Origin: Ampullaceana balthica
Taxonomy: Eukaryota > Mollusca > Gastropoda > Lymnaeidae
Reading direction: 5' to 3'
Assembly (NCBI GenBank): GCA_944989445.1
Contig: CALYLW010000013.1
Location: forward strand, 2,649,066-2,713,065
Length of the DNA stretch: 64,000 nucleotides
Positions 1 to 43,827 of this stretch are shown one piece after another. The position numbers and the translations under genes were made by a program. Positions within the stretch are counted from its first letter, which is position 1; every line of letters begins with the position of its first letter. The notes under the pieces were generated by a model. The model ran no database searches, was not told the origin of the DNA, and saw only the letters and a list, made by a program, of their open reading frames with translations.

Positions 1-140
1 GGAATGGCGAAAAGCTGGTTATGTGTGACCAATTGGAATGACATTTGGAATGAGTTAGAATGACAGTTGGAATGACATTTGGAATGAGTTAGAATGACAT
101 TTGGAATGTGTTGGAATGACGTTTGGAATGATTTGGAATT
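1..140. repeat. GGAATGA-type tandem repeat
   Basis: Imperfect short tandem repeats built on the words TTGGAATGACA and TTAGAATGACA run from the window edge to about 140, so the array may extend upstream. The ATG at position 4 belongs to this repeat and is not a convincing start codon. Confidence 0.75.
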
Positions 141-142
141 AT

Positions 143-225
143 ATATAGAATTAGGTATATTATACATGTATATATATATATATTATATATATCTATAATA
201 TATATATATATATATATAATAGCGT
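143..225. repeat. AT-rich microsatellite
   Basis: Nearly pure alternating TA with a few interruptions. No coding or regulatory signal can be read from it. Confidence 0.8.
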
Positions 226-289
226 TTTAGTTTGTGTTTACATGAAAATATATTTATATATTAATGGTTAATAACATGTACATACATAC

Positions 290-1474
290 TAGGGGTCTAC
301 CGATTTGCCGATATTGCCGATACCGATATTTTTTTTGCCGATATGAGTATTTGTTAGGACAAAAACCAGCGGTAATATTTGATGACGTCATTCTTAAATT
401 TATCACTCGTAATTATCTTTTATATTAGGGGACTACCGATATACATTTTTGCCGATATTACAGATATTTTTTTTCCGATATGAGTGCCGATAGGGTATTT
501 GTTAGGACAAAAACCAGCTGTCTTATTTGATGACATCATTCTTAAATTTATCACTCCTAATTATTTATATTTTATATTAGGGGTCTACCGATAAGCATTT
601 TTGCCGATATTACCGATATTTTTTTCCGATATGAGTGCCAATATGAGTATTTGTTAGGACAAAAATAACAGCTGTCATATTTGATGGCGTCAATCTTAAA
701 TTTATCACTCGTAATTATTTATATTTTATAATTAAAGGGTCAGCCGATATCCAGTTTTACCGATTTTTTTCCCCCCGAAACGAAGTTTCCGATGTGTTTA
801 CAAGTTCCAGATCATGACCTACAAAGGACTCATAACAAAACGAACCGTCCTTTATAAAAATGTACAAGCAAAATTACGAAGTTCTTTTGAAACTTCAACC
901 TTGACTCATAATTATTAATTCTAACCAATAGTTTAATGGCTTTTGCACACGGCCACCTTTTATGAATGAAACAATGAGATCTAATAGTAATAGAGTGAAA
1001 AAGAGGTTGAAGGTTGAATGGTTGCCAATGACAACAAGTCTTCACACTGTACATTTTGTTATTCCATACCAAACGAACTGTTTTAGACAACTGCGATTCT
1101 GCATGCATCTTTGCTATTAGAGCAATTACGTGAACATAATGTTTACATGTTATACATTTATTAGAGATATTACGGTATACTTGGCATCGGCACTATTTAC
1201 ACAGTATTTCTGAGTATACGAAAATCTGCCGATACCTAAACAATATCAAAGCACATGGCAACTGTATCGTGGTTGCACATTTTAATACTAGGACTCTTTT
1301 GACTATTTCAATACCGGTATATATTAATTTGTCGAGATATTCTAAATCTAAATGATAGGGTTTTTTTTGTTTCCGTTTTTTTTGTGGTCAAAATGTCACT
1401 TTTTATGAAATATCGGTGACGTCAATATCGGGACCTTTACATGCTGCCGATATCCAGATATCGGTAGACCCCTA
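290..1474. mobile_element. Non-autonomous hAT element, family A copy 1
   Basis: The element has terminal inverted repeats TAGGGGTCTACCGAT at 290 and its complement ending at 1474. Perfect 8-bp target duplications ATACATAC lie at 282-289 and 1475-1482. An 8-bp duplication is the hallmark of hAT transposition. No transposase frame is visible, so it is non-autonomous. Its left part repeats the terminal sequence three to four times in tandem (about 290, 427, 577 and 735), each unit carrying CCGATAT words and a conserved stretch around GATGACGTCATTC. A sister copy lies at 7616-8867 and an internal fragment at about 12158-12435. Confidence 0.92.
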
Positions 1475-1482
1475 ATACATAC

Positions 1483-19007
<17,525 letters not shown>

Positions 19008-19870
19008 GTTATTTACCAGACAGTACCAATTGTTATCTTTCAACTAAGCTGCATTACTGTAGCCCAATTAGGTGTTGAATTGTGTTGTTATATTATTCAT
19101 AGTTTTTTTTGTTTTTCATTATGAAAAGGGACAAAAAATTCCTCTGGGATGCCGAGGGTTAATTATCTACATAAATATAAATATCAACTATATTTTTGTG
19201 ACTGTTGACATTTTATCACTGTGGTCACAGTTCTTATGGATTTCACCAGACCACATCTCGGATTAAGGTTTTGATTCCAAAAATTTACTTTATTTAAAAC
19301 TATTTTCATTAAATTATGCTCTAGATAACAGTTTCCCAGAAATTTAAAGTTGGCTGACTGAAAGACAAGTTTAAAATTTTGCCAGTGATGGATGGCAGCT
19401 TTATTCATTATTTTCATATTGTGCTAACCCACATGTGGGGATCACAGACCAGTGCCAGTCCGACCAACATTTAAGGGAAGCTGGTTTAGGTCTTACTGAA
19501 TGGATGAAGATCATGTGTCTTTTATTTTTATCTAGAAAAATCATTCATGCAATTGATAGTTTAAAAAGTTAGCAAACTACTATTTTCAAAGGAGGCTATA
19601 GTTAAACTTCTGTTGGGTTTGAAAATTAAGTTTGCTCCTGCATTTAGTTGGCAAATTAAATGCAATACCTAAATTTACATGTCAGACATTTTGTTTGTTT
19701 TCTTACAAACATCTTTACTGCCAAATTTTTTTTCCATTTCAAGCTAAGGGCTTTATTACTAAAAATGAATTTTCAGTCTATTAGGTAATCCAATTTACCA
19801 CTGTATTTTATAATGTATACGACAATTTTGTGTTGTTCCTTTGAAATAAAATTGATTTAAAATGTATTGA
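19008..19870 (+). other. VCP: VCP 3' UTR (inferred)
   Basis: No open frame of interest. The first good polyadenylation hexamer on the + strand in a plausible position is AATAAA at 19845-19850, followed by TG-rich sequence, suggesting an 850-base 3' UTR. Confidence 0.5.
19845..19850 (+). promoter_or_regulatory. Candidate poly(A) signal of VCP
   Basis: AATAAA in an AT-rich context about 840 bases after the stop codon. Assignment is positional only. Confidence 0.45.
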
Positions 19871-20109
19871 TTTTCGTTATTCTGTATAATTCCTAATTGC
19901 TGCTAGCATATACAGTACTGGGACGCAATCCCTGAGGCTGTTTTAACTACACCAATGTGAGGGGTTTATTATGTCTTAAGCTAATTCAAATGTTTGTGGT
20001 CACTTTTTAATTTACCAATATATTTTTAAAAATTATAACAGTTTTGCAAAAATTGACAAATATCTATTTAATATACAAACAAGAAAAACGTTCTCTCTTA
20101 AGCTGAATA

Positions 20110-20470
20110 TCTTACATGTGGAATGGAGTCAGCAGCCCTGAGCTTAAGGCTCTTAATAGGTCTTCCCCAAGGAAACTCTACCAGCAACTGTCTCCACACC
20201 CCCCCACCCACAGGCAACGGTCCCATCTTAGGGGGCTGTTTGGGCAATTTAAATAATGGTGGAAAACGCCTTCCACAAAATATGACCTCACAAAGGAGGG
20301 TGTGGATTTTCTCTACTTGGACAACGTCAGCTCAGCAAACCAGTCTATTATCCAAGGACTGTCGCCAGACGGGATCATCCAAGTGACCATGGGACGGTTT
20401 TCTCATAGCTGACATTCGCTAAGTCTTTGCGGTAGCTTTTGCTAATTTGTACTGGCACTGTTCACACTAG
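20110..20470. repeat. Unclassified interspersed repeat, copy 1
   Basis: Diverged copy of the block at about 53480-53880. Shared words include CCTCACAAAGGAGG (CCTCACAAGGAGG in the other copy) and TTTTGCTAATTTGTACTGGC (TTTTTGCTAATCCGTACTGGC). The open frame across it is not conserved in the other copy, so I do not call a gene. The class is unknown. Confidence 0.55.
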
Positions 20471-21095
20471 AGTACCACTCACTAATAGTATTGGAGCACT
20501 AAAGAAACCAGACTTGCACATTGCTTGGATAAAAAGGTACTAGAATTTTAGCTAAAAAATGGACATTGACCTCACCAAGTTAAAGATACACACATGTATC
20601 ATCACTAATAATAAGGGTTTTGAGCTTGTTATGTCAACAGCAGCTACACATTGTGCAAGTTGTGGATGAGTTCCATACATTATCACTTTACAAATTATTT
20701 TTAATGTTTAAGCCTAGCTTTGCACTTCATACCAGCATATTTTCCCACTTTACTTACTCATCATGTGTAGTGTTTTATGGCTTCAATTGGCATGCTCAAT
20801 TAAAGCCACAAATTTACACTTCTTTTGCATTTTTTTCCATGAATTACATAATTTTTTTGTCAAGCCTATTATTTCAAGAAATGTGCAAAAATTAAATATT
20901 CTTTAAGGATCTCTGTGTTTAATTAGCTTTAAAACAGGTCTTTGTCAGCTTTATTAGTCTGTTTTCAAACTTTCAACTTACTATACTTTCTATAGTCTGG
21001 ATTTGGTGCACTTGAAGCTAAGTGAAACTAACTGGTGAAATGAAACATGTAGTGTATTTATTATGACTACCTAATCATCTCCAGCACTTTTTGAA
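20471..21095. other. Intergenic, nothing recognised
   Basis: AT-rich, no supported gene, RNA or terminal-repeat element. Confidence 0.4.
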
Positions 21096-21099
21096 TCAA

Positions 21100-21771
21100 A
21101 TTGTTCTTCAAATCAACACAACCAAAACAAAAATCATGGACCTCACCAACCAACCAAATGATATTATACTTAATTAACTTAATGATCAAACCATAGAGAA
21201 CGTAACCAACTTCACTTACTTAGGAAGCAAAAATGTCATATGATGGAGATGCAACATCAGAGATAATGACTCGAATTGCTTTGGCGTCAAGTGCTTTTAA
21301 CAAACTTACAAATATTTGGAGATCAAAGATCAACTCTTGCGTAATCCCTGTACTAACATATGGATGCGAAAGCTGGAAATCCACTCAAGCTATAGATAAT
21401 TAGTTGCCTTCGAAAACAAATGCCTCCGAAAGATTTTGAATATAAATTATATTATAAAATGGAGTGATTTTAAATCAAATGAAACAATAAGAGAAGAAAC
21501 CAACCAAGAATATGTGTCGACTTTTATTAGGAGAATACGTTGGAATTATATCAGTCATGTTCTTCGAATGGACGAGAGAAGACTCCCCCGTCAGGCCTTC
21601 ATATGGACACCAAAAGGCAAAAGAAAACAAGGAAGACCAAAGGAAACCCTACGTAAAACAATCAAAAGAGAAAGCTCAACCATGGGTCTAAGAAATAATC
21701 AAGACTTAATACAATTGGTGACGGATCGTCATAAATGGAAATCTGTGACTTCTGCCCTATGTGCAGTCTAA
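21100..21771 (+). mobile_element. RTE-like LINE, decayed C-terminal ORF2 fragment
   Basis: Frames at 21100-21440 read TKIMDLTNQ, FTYLGSK, SEIMTRIALASSAFNKL and VLTYGCESWK, with several stops and shifts. 21436-21771 is open and ends GRPKETLRKTIKRES...DRHKWKSVTSALC. These are the post-RT blocks of non-LTR elements that end in a GRPK-type tail. There is no RT core or 5' part, so it is a dead 3' fragment. The clade is tentative. Confidence 0.75.
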
Positions 21772-23504
21772 TTAACCCGGCCAGTTCATTTAGGCTCATT
21801 AATTTTATGTTTCAATTAACTAGCTATTTTACCATTTTGTTGATGTCTTCAATTGAAGACACCTAGTGCTAAAATTTTGTCAAATTCAAACTAATCAGTG
21901 GACATTTTGGTTTAGACCAATCTACTCTATAAAGTTGAAAAGAATACAATGTTACTAGGTCCACATTTTGCAAAGCCTAAAAAATTAAAATGCTATTATC
22001 AAAGAGACAAAAAATAAATTAAAATTTGATTATCTCAAAATGCATGAATTGTGACTTAAGTACTTTTAGCACTAAGCTCTTCAATTACTCCCCAGTGCAT
22101 ACTAGAACTAAAAGATGACAGAAATGTGTGTTCAATTTAAGTTTGAATTCAAAGCTCTTTAATCAGTAGATAAAGAATTCTTAATTAAAACACTTGTCAG
22201 AAATCCAATGCACAACAAAACAATTTGCATTGGAAAACAAGAACATTGAACGTTTAATATCATAAAAAAACTTATTTACACAAGAATTATTAGGTCTTTT
22301 ATAAAAAGACAAAAAGTTATAAAATAAACACCAAAAAAATTCTTTACAACCTAATCCCCACGATAAAATTTGTAACTTAAATAGCTCAATCAAACAACTG
22401 TCCTCTATAACCTTAACCTACCCCCTTACCTGTGATAAAATGTGAGGTCATGAGCTATTTAATGGAATGTTGCATCTGATACAAAAAACTTAATTAAGCT
22501 TCATGTAAACCCACTCCTGCCTTGCCTCACTCTATTGCAGGGATGCATAAACTATGCCAAATTTTTCTAGAAATTACTATAATAATGCCATGGTTGTTTT
22601 TTTTTGTTAAAGGAGCTCTGACAGACTGAAGAATAGTAGCATTTAAGTAACTGAGCCAATTTCCAATGTTTATTCAAGATAGAATTGTGTCCTATCCACA
22701 TGTAAAAATCCCATTTCCGTTGCTCCTAGTATTTTGATTATATATCTTAATTTATAGTACAGGCGGCCCCAAAACTTGAACAGGACTGTAGCAAACATTT
22801 AAAATAACATTTAAAAAATAGTCATATTCGCAACAAAATTTTAAAAAATCAATTAATAAAAAAAAAGGTTAAATTATCTACATATTAACTCTCAGTTATA
22901 AATTAAAGTTAAACATCTGTACATTTTTTACAAGCATAATGCTATCATCTTGTATGCTGTACACAGAACTATTGAAAGCCTTGAAATAAAAACAATATAA
23001 TGATAAAATTCTTGTTCCTATCAAAAGCAATCTAAATTTGTAACCTTTTCAAACCCTGCGTTGCAAATAATACTGAATAAATTTGAACACAAATGCATCA
23101 AAATTTCTTACACTAACAGCCAAAAATTATTTTTTTTAAACGGAAAGATAAATAATTTAAAATGAAATTCTTCAAAATGTTAACAGATTCCCTATAAAAG
23201 ATCGATCACGAAGGGAATCTCTCTTTTCTTTTGAAATTGAAACTTGTAAATTGAAATGAAAACAATAGTTAATATGTAGCATTTTCTAATTTCCCTTTAC
23301 TGATGGATACATTGTTCTTGTTTTTTATTTTAATGCAAAAGACAAGCTTGAGAGACTTTTGAAGAGCTGGTTTCATTAAGTGTCAAACCTTTAAAATAAT
23401 TTAGATTACTTTTTAGAACATTGAATATACCGGACAAAAATAGTCTAATTAGACCCCTGGTAACACTGGACAAATGGTTTGTTTATGCATAACGAGTTAT
23501 TATT
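21772..23504. other. Intergenic and vasa 3' UTR, no gene seen
   Basis: Between the LINE fragment and the vasa stop. The - strand part nearest 23505 must include the vasa 3' UTR. A TTTATT (AATAAA on the - strand) at 23324-23329 is one candidate poly(A) signal, about 180 bases after the stop. Confidence 0.4.
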
Positions 23505-37778
<14,274 letters not shown>

Positions 37779-37872
37779 CGTGCTTAGCAAATTATTAGCG
37801 ATAGCGGGAACTTGAATGCTGGGAAAAGATTGTCTGTAGTCGTTAACTGCCTCTTGCTCTTCTAACCACTGC
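37779..37872 (-). other. vasa: vasa 5' UTR or alternative N-terminal coding
   Basis: After a TTTTCACACAG acceptor-like site the sequence is open in the vasa frame for 31 codons (QWLEEQEAVNDYRQSF onward) up to the ATG. No ATG lies in this frame before an upstream TAG near 37930. It is 5' UTR unless a spliced upstream exon supplies a start. Confidence 0.4.
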
Positions 37873-38571
37873 CTGTGTGAAAAGTGTGTAGTCAGTATGA
37901 TTATTGAATCTAGAAGTAATCGAGTATTTAATTTATCATTTGATCTCGATCTTTCACCATCAAATCATTTCGGTTCTTATCTGGTCTGTATTTTCCTCAG
38001 CAACGATTAGTTTTCTTTTAGCCTAAATTATATTATATTATATTTGTTATATACACACGAACAGGGCGGCCCTAGAGTATGCGGGGCCTAAGGCAGAATA
38101 TGATATGTGGGGCCCCTGGTCCAAGGCACCAGATGATTTGCATTTCTACATTTATATTAAAATTATAGGAAATAAACAATTAAATTACTTAAATTTTTAC
38201 TGTATAACAGCATTGAACCATCAACATTTACAGTTTTATTCATGTAATTGAAGATCCTAAAACTTTAAAAAAATGTAAATAATTAAAATGTTTTGTTTTG
38301 GTATGCTAATTGACAGTTTATATATATTATATATTTATATATATACATTATATAATTAACAATATAATAAACTATATACACTAGTGATGGTTTTGTGATA
38401 TCTTTTACTTCCACCTTGTTTTTACAACTTACAAGCAAACCTTGCGAACTTTCGCGGCAGCAAGATCTAAAATACCGGTAAGTTCAATATTGTCAAAATC
38501 CTTAGCAACATCATTCTTAATTGACAACACAGTTCGACAGTTCGTTTTCTGAAGGCCGGTTAATAACGTTT

Positions 38572-38850
38572 TTTAAAAACGCTTCACTCGGGTTACGATA
38601 TTACAATGTAGACCTTCACTAAATAAATAATACATTCTTAAATGACAACAAAAGTGATTTGAAACATACTTATTTTCAAATAGAAAATAAGTTGTTTTTT
38701 GGGGTTGTTTTTTTGTTGTTGGAGGGGGGGGGGTCAAAGCTTTGTGACGTATTTTTAGAGGGGGGGGGTAACTTTTTTTGACGACGCGTGACGAGGGGGG
38801 GGTGGTAAAAAATCGGCCAAAATCGCGTGACGTCATTTATGGACGGCCCC
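38572..38850. mobile_element. GGGGCCGTC-family element, copy A (truncated)
   Basis: Only one terminus remains, GACGTCATTTATGGACGG ending CCCC at 38850. The rest matches copies at 50445-50850 and 54897-55284: GTTACGATATTAC, TTTTCAAATAGAAAATA, GTCAAAGCTTTGTGACG. One perfect TGACGTCA at 38828. Confidence 0.75.
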
Positions 38851-39170
38851 ATAGCGGATGATCAGTGACATCTGCTCTTGGTGACTTTGATCAGGTGTGC
38901 AATCAAGTATTACTAAAAAGTATTTAGTTGATTTTACTCTTCCTACAATATTTCCCATCAACGAAATGAGTTCGTTTTGAATTCGCTTTCCCAAAGTAAT
39001 GATCATGTATTTCATTAGTTTTGATTCCTTATATATTTCCCTGCAAAACCGGATCAAATCTCGCTACAAATTCACCGAGACCCAAAAAGTTTCCATTATG
39101 TACATGATGTAGTTTATCGACTGAACTACGAAATTGTTCAGTGAGAAATTGGACAAGGAAATGAGGCGTT
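38836..39170 (-). pseudogene. hAT transposase pseudogene fragment
   Basis: Read on the - strand: [28 protein letters not shown], then [16 protein letters not shown] and [18 protein letters not shown]. These blocks belong to the N-terminal half of ZMYM-like hAT transposases. At least one frame change separates them, and there is no start or C-terminal dimerisation region, so it is a dead fragment. Confidence 0.8.
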
Positions 39171-40030
39171 GAAATGCACTATGCCAACAAGCCTTTTAAC
39201 TGTTTATTCATTTATTTTATTTATTTTTTAAAAATATTTTTTTTATTAATTTTTTTTTGGGGGGGGGGCTTCGCTTGTCAATTGTGCATTATTTAGTTTG
39301 CCTGTTCTCCAGCTCAAACCATTCCAAAGTAGATGTCATGACGTCATATTTGCCTTTGATTTCTCATGAGCAGACAGTCTCACAAAGGCATGTTTTTCCA
39401 CTTACCATAGCAAGTGAAAACCTAAAAATGGCGTTTTCTTATTTACAATGTTCTCCCGAATCAATAAATGCTTACTGAAATGCTCTAGGAAAAATACTTC
39501 TTGCATTAGGATTAAGGATGATTATAATACTTTATTATATTAGTAGGGTATTTTCTAATTATTTTACCCTGAAAAGAATAACGTTTTCTTAAAATAACGT
39601 TGTTATAAAAAAAAGTATTACGTAATAGTAGTAAAATTTAAAAAAGTAGAAAAAAATGTTTAGTCAAAGCGCGGGGCCCAAGGTGGTTGGTTGCCTCGTT
39701 CGACTTGCCCTAAGGCTGACCCTGCACACGAATATATAGACGAGTTATTCCATACTAGTTTTAACAGTTAATTACATCTGGATTTACTTTTAAAAATATA
39801 TTTATCATTTATAGAGTTTTTGAAAATCATAGATCATAGGTTCATACAAGTTAATCTATTATTATTTGCACGCATGATTATTCTAGAAAATATCTCTATT
39901 AGCAAGCATGATTATTCTAGAAAATATTTCCAACAAGAATTCAACATTAGCTCAAAGTTACTAAGGAGTCTAATTAAAACGAAAATATTGTTGGCCGGAC
40001 AAGTACTTGTGGTTGGAGCTGGGTGCAGAG

Positions 40031-40218
40031 CAATGTTCCCTCTAAGGTAGTTCGTTGGTCCGTGTGCAAAGTAGTAGAACTCGTTTTCAAAGTCGCTCAG
40101 CATCCATTTATATGCAATATTTTTTTAAAAAATTGCTGCGCGGTAATTCTAAACTGCTGCGCGGTGTCGGACAAATATCTGCGCGGCCGCGCAGCATCGC
40201 AGCTTAAAGGGAACATTA
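40031..40218. mobile_element. 188-bp hAT MITE with GTTCCCTCTAAG ends
   Basis: Ends CAATGTTCCCTCTAAG and CTTAAAGGGAACATTA are inverted. Flanks GTGCAGAG and ATGCAGAT match at 6 of 8. Interior has repeated CTGCGCGG words. A diverged, partly inverted relative lies at about 43420-43640. Confidence 0.7.
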
Positions 40219-40221
40219 ATG

Positions 40222-41838
40222 CAGATGCGTCACTAGGGGGTGCGGGGTGTGGATAGCACCGGGTGACACCATGACCCACAGCACCGGGTGACACCATGAC
40301 CTACAGCACTGGGTGACACCGTGATCTACAGCACTGGGTGACACCATGACCTACCGCACTGGGTGACACCATGACCTACCGCACCGGGTGACACCATGAC
40401 CTACAGCACCGGGTGACACCATGACCGACCGCACTGGGTGACACCATGACCTACAGCACTGGGTGAAACCATGACCTACCGCACTGGGTGACACCATGAC
40501 CTACCGCAATTGGTGACACCATGACCTACCGCACTGGGTGACACCATGACCTACAGCACTGGGTGAAACCATGACCTACCGCACTGGGTGACACCATGAC
40601 CTACCGCAATTGGTGACACCATGACCTACCACACTGGGTGACACCATGACCTACCGCACCGGGTGACACCATGACCTACAGCACCGGGTGACACCATGAC
40701 CTACCGCACTGGGTGACACTCTGACCTACCACACTGGGTGACACCATGACCTAACGCACTTGGTGACACCATGACCTACAGCACCGGGTGACACCATGAC
40801 CTACCGCACTGGGTGACACCATGACCTACCGCACTTGGTGACACCATGACCTACCGCACTGGGTGACACCATGACCTACAGCACTGGGTGACACCATGAC
40901 CTACAGCACTGGGTGACACCATGACCTACAGCACTGGGTGACACCATGACCTACCGCACTGGGTGACACCATGACCTACAGCACTGGGTGACACCATGAC
41001 CTACAGCACTGGGTGACACCATGACCTACCGCAACGGGTGACACCATGACCTACCGCACAGGGTGACACCATGACCTACCACACCGGGTGACACCATGAC
41101 CTACCGCACCGGTTGACACCATGACCTACCGCACCGGTTGACACCATAACCTACCGCACCGGGTGACACCATGACCTACCGCACTGGGTGACACCATGAC
41201 CTACCGCACCGGGTGACACCATGACATACCGCACCGGGTGACACCATGACCTACCGCACCGGGTGACACCATGACCTACCGCACTGGGTGACACCATGAC
41301 CTGCAGCACTGGGTGACACCATGACCTACCGCACTGGGTGACACCATGACCTACCGCACTGGGTGACACCATGACCTACAGCACTTGGTAACACCATGAC
41401 CTACCGCACCGGATGACACCATGACCTACCGCACTGGGTGACACCATGACCTACCGCACTGGGTGACACCATGACCTACCGCACTGGGTGACAACATGAC
41501 CTACAGCTCTGGGTGACACCATGACCTACATCACTGGGTGACACCATGACCTACAGCACTGGGTGACACCATGACCTACAGCACTGGGTGACACCATGAC
41601 CTACCGCACTGGGTAACACCATGACCTACAGCACGGGGTGACACCATGACCTACCGCACCGGGTGACACCATGACCTACCGCACCGGGTGACACCATGAC
41701 CTACCCACCGGGTGACACCATGACCTACCGCACCGGGTGACACCATGACCTACCGCACCGGGTGACACCATGACCTACCGCACTGGGTGACACCATGACC
41801 TACCGCACTGGGTGACACCAACCCTAGTGACGCCTCTG
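40222..41838. mobile_element. hAT-like element consisting almost entirely of a 25-bp tandem array
   Basis: Ends CAGATGCGTCACTAGGG (40222) and CCCTAGTGACGCCTCTG (ends 41838) are inverted repeats of the same family as 52259-55351 and 36636-36806. Everything between about 40257 and 41820 is a tandem array. No matching target duplication is visible (left CATTAATG, right GCTGGGTG), possibly because the left end abuts another hAT. Confidence 0.75.
40257..41820. repeat. 25-bp minisatellite, about 62 units
   Basis: Unit core GGGTGACACCATGACC followed by TACCGCACT or TACAGCACC variants, strict 25-bp spacing with few indels. Open frames on the - strand reading GHGVTQCGRSW repeats are a by-product of the period not being a multiple of three over short runs. 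They are not genes. Confidence 0.95.
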
Positions 41839-42977
41839 GCTGGGTGACAACCAGGTTTGCCTAAAGTCATAAATAAAATGTATTGACAAAACTTCACAAT
41901 TTCACGAACACGCGCAATTATGGGTCACATTGTTAACATGGGGGAAATGTGAAGATATACGGATGTGTGTGATAATCTGGGAGCCATGAAACAGTTGATT
42001 GAGAAATGTTCTGTCCTCCTGAAATGAAATCGACTCTGTTTTCATCATTGGTCTGTGCTTCTTTGCGTGGGCCTATTAGTATAAACTATTATTATTATAA
42101 ACGTGGGAGGCCCTTGCTGAGGTGCGCACCCTCTTGCGGTCAAAGGTACGCGAGGGCACTCAAACTGAAATAGATAAGTCAAGCTGCGGAAGCCACCCTC
42201 ACAGCTAGGAGAGCTGAGAAAGAAGAGCCAGGAGAAATGCGGAATTTTTGTTTGAGGAATAGGAGGCGTAACAACGGTTTGCATCGGGTCAGTTGCCAAG
42301 GGCGCCAATCGCTAATCCTTCAATTTATTCAAATTTAGTATTTTCCTACCTTTTTGATTATAATTGTCAAGGGCGCCAAAAATAAATTAGCCAAGGACGC
42401 GGAAAACCCAGTTACGCTTCTGAACAGGAGTCAACGCCATTGACCCTTGAGGTCGGACGGATGCCATTTATAAAGTATTAGTATAGTGTAGACTAGACTG
42501 TCACAACGTAAGGACTCTCTATATGTTATGTCTGTCTGGGATTTTATTTACACATGAATGGTCTCAATTAAAAAACGCATGAGATAAATGTCTCGAGAAG
42601 AATTTGAATTAAAACACATACGTTTTCAAAGTCCTCGTTAATGAATGCCAATTCACTATCAATAAGATAAGAAATTGCTATAAGTGGTATTGAACAATTT
42701 AATGAATATAATTTTTAAAATATTGACTGAGCTCAACACATTTTACACTGTAGTTACTAGTACACGCTGGTCTTAAAAAATATATATTCTTTTTTTTTAA
42801 ATCTCTCTTAAGATTGCTTCCCTTTTTAAAGGCTCTGACTAAAACAACGTGTTTTTCTCTCCCTTTTTAATAATTTTTTTTAATTTATGTTGATTTTGTG
42901 TGAAATAAAGAAAAACAAAGGATGCATTTTTATCTATCATAGATCACTTAAAACTTAATTGAAATATTAATTGGATT
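41839..42977. other. Intergenic; possible LINE tail fragment only
   Basis: A + strand stretch near 42180-42240 reads AEATLTARRAEK-like residues resembling the C-terminal tail of the LINE at 43957-44637. Otherwise nothing is recognised. Confidence 0.4.
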
Positions 42978-43268
42978 GTCTTATCTATACAGTCGCTCCT
43001 TCTATACAGAAGATTATTGCGTCCACAGGCCACGCTAGCCTGTTAGCAAGTGACGCAGCGTCCACGGGCCAAGGCTATGAGGGTTCCGTGCATTTCCCAG
43101 CCGCCTTTAATTCCCTAACAAGTGGTACGTACCCATTCGGAGCTGGGTGGACTCAGGGTCACCATTCGCCCCGGAAACAAATTCTCCGCCTTCACATGGA
43201 TTCGAGCCCGTGACCATCGGTACGCCAGCCAAGCGTGCATGCCACTCGACCACGGTGCCCCTTATGAC
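42978..43268 (-). mobile_element. tRNA-derived SINE, copy 1
   Basis: On the - strand it begins with a tRNA-like head. Box A TGGTCGAGTGGC (43252-43241) and box B GGCTCGAATCC (43208-43198) are 32 bases apart, as in a tRNA gene. The body shares AAGTGACGCAGCG, CCCATTCGG and CAGAAGATTATTGCGTCC with the copies at 52017-52257/55352-55505 and 60885-61290. The head resembles Ser/Leu-type tRNAs in box A; no intact cloverleaf or acceptor stem. Confidence 0.82.
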
Positions 43269-43419
43269 CTACTTCGTCATATGCACACTTCATCTCATAA
43301 CATTGAGTTATACTTGGTAACAAAGTAACATTAGAACAGGCGTATTTCTTCTATAAAACATCTTTCTTTTAGCCAACCAAAAATGTCTTGCACATGTCTA
43401 TGTAAATTTAAAAAAAAAT

Positions 43420-43640
43420 TGATGTCAGCGGCATTGTTCCCTGCTACGCGGCAGCCCAGATATCTGACCGACGCCACGCAGCAGTTTAGAATAACGGTGC
43501 AGAAATTTTGGTAAGTAAAATAATATATCTGTGCTTTTGGACTTGAAATGTGGGGTGTACACATTTTTGAAGGACGTTGTTCAACTTTGCACACGAGTTT
43601 ATAATTTTACACCGAACCAACGAACCTTACAGGGTATCTT
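43420..43640. repeat. Diverged relative of the GTTCCCTCTAAG hAT MITE
   Basis: Contains GGCATTGTTCCCTGCTACGCGGCAG, broken here as GGCATTGTTCCC and CTACGCGGCAG, plus GCAGTTTAGAATAACGGTGC, seen inverted in 40031-40218. Ends are not resolved. Confidence 0.5.
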
Positions 43641-43827
43641 GGTCAGGGGTGGAGCACCCTTCCCATACTTCTAAGCAACTGCTTCATCAGATGGTGTTTT
43701 GATTGTTTATTTGTCTTTAAAATAGGTTTTTCGAAACATTGCTACAAGAGATTGTGTTGAATATAATTATAATCCTCCATTTGAAATCATTATTACTAAC
43801 GCTATGGAATATGTCAATTTATAGGCA

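Larger units (their letters stand above)
38062..39724. mobile_element. hAT element with decayed ZMYM/DUF4371-type transposase
   Basis: Ends CAGGGCGGCC and GGCTGACCCTG, with perfect 8-bp target duplications CACACGAA at 38054-38061 and 39725-39732. The - strand carries transposase fragments. It was itself invaded or replaced internally by the GGGGCCGTC-family repeat at about 38572-38850. Confidence 0.9.

Noticed and set aside
4..17. ATGGCGAAAAGCTG followed by GT as first coding exon of VCP
   Set aside because: The phase would fit, but it lies in a GGAATG tandem repeat, the donor GTTATG is poor and the encoded residues do not resemble VCP N-termini.
21436..21771. Independent 111-codon host gene
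   Set aside because: Its GRPKETLRKT and DRHKWKS blocks and the degraded upstream YLGSK/YGCESWK blocks mark it as a LINE C-terminus.
43190..43260. Functional tRNA-Ser/Leu gene on the - strand
   Set aside because: A and B boxes are good, but the acceptor stem has no partner and the sequence continues into a repeated SINE body.
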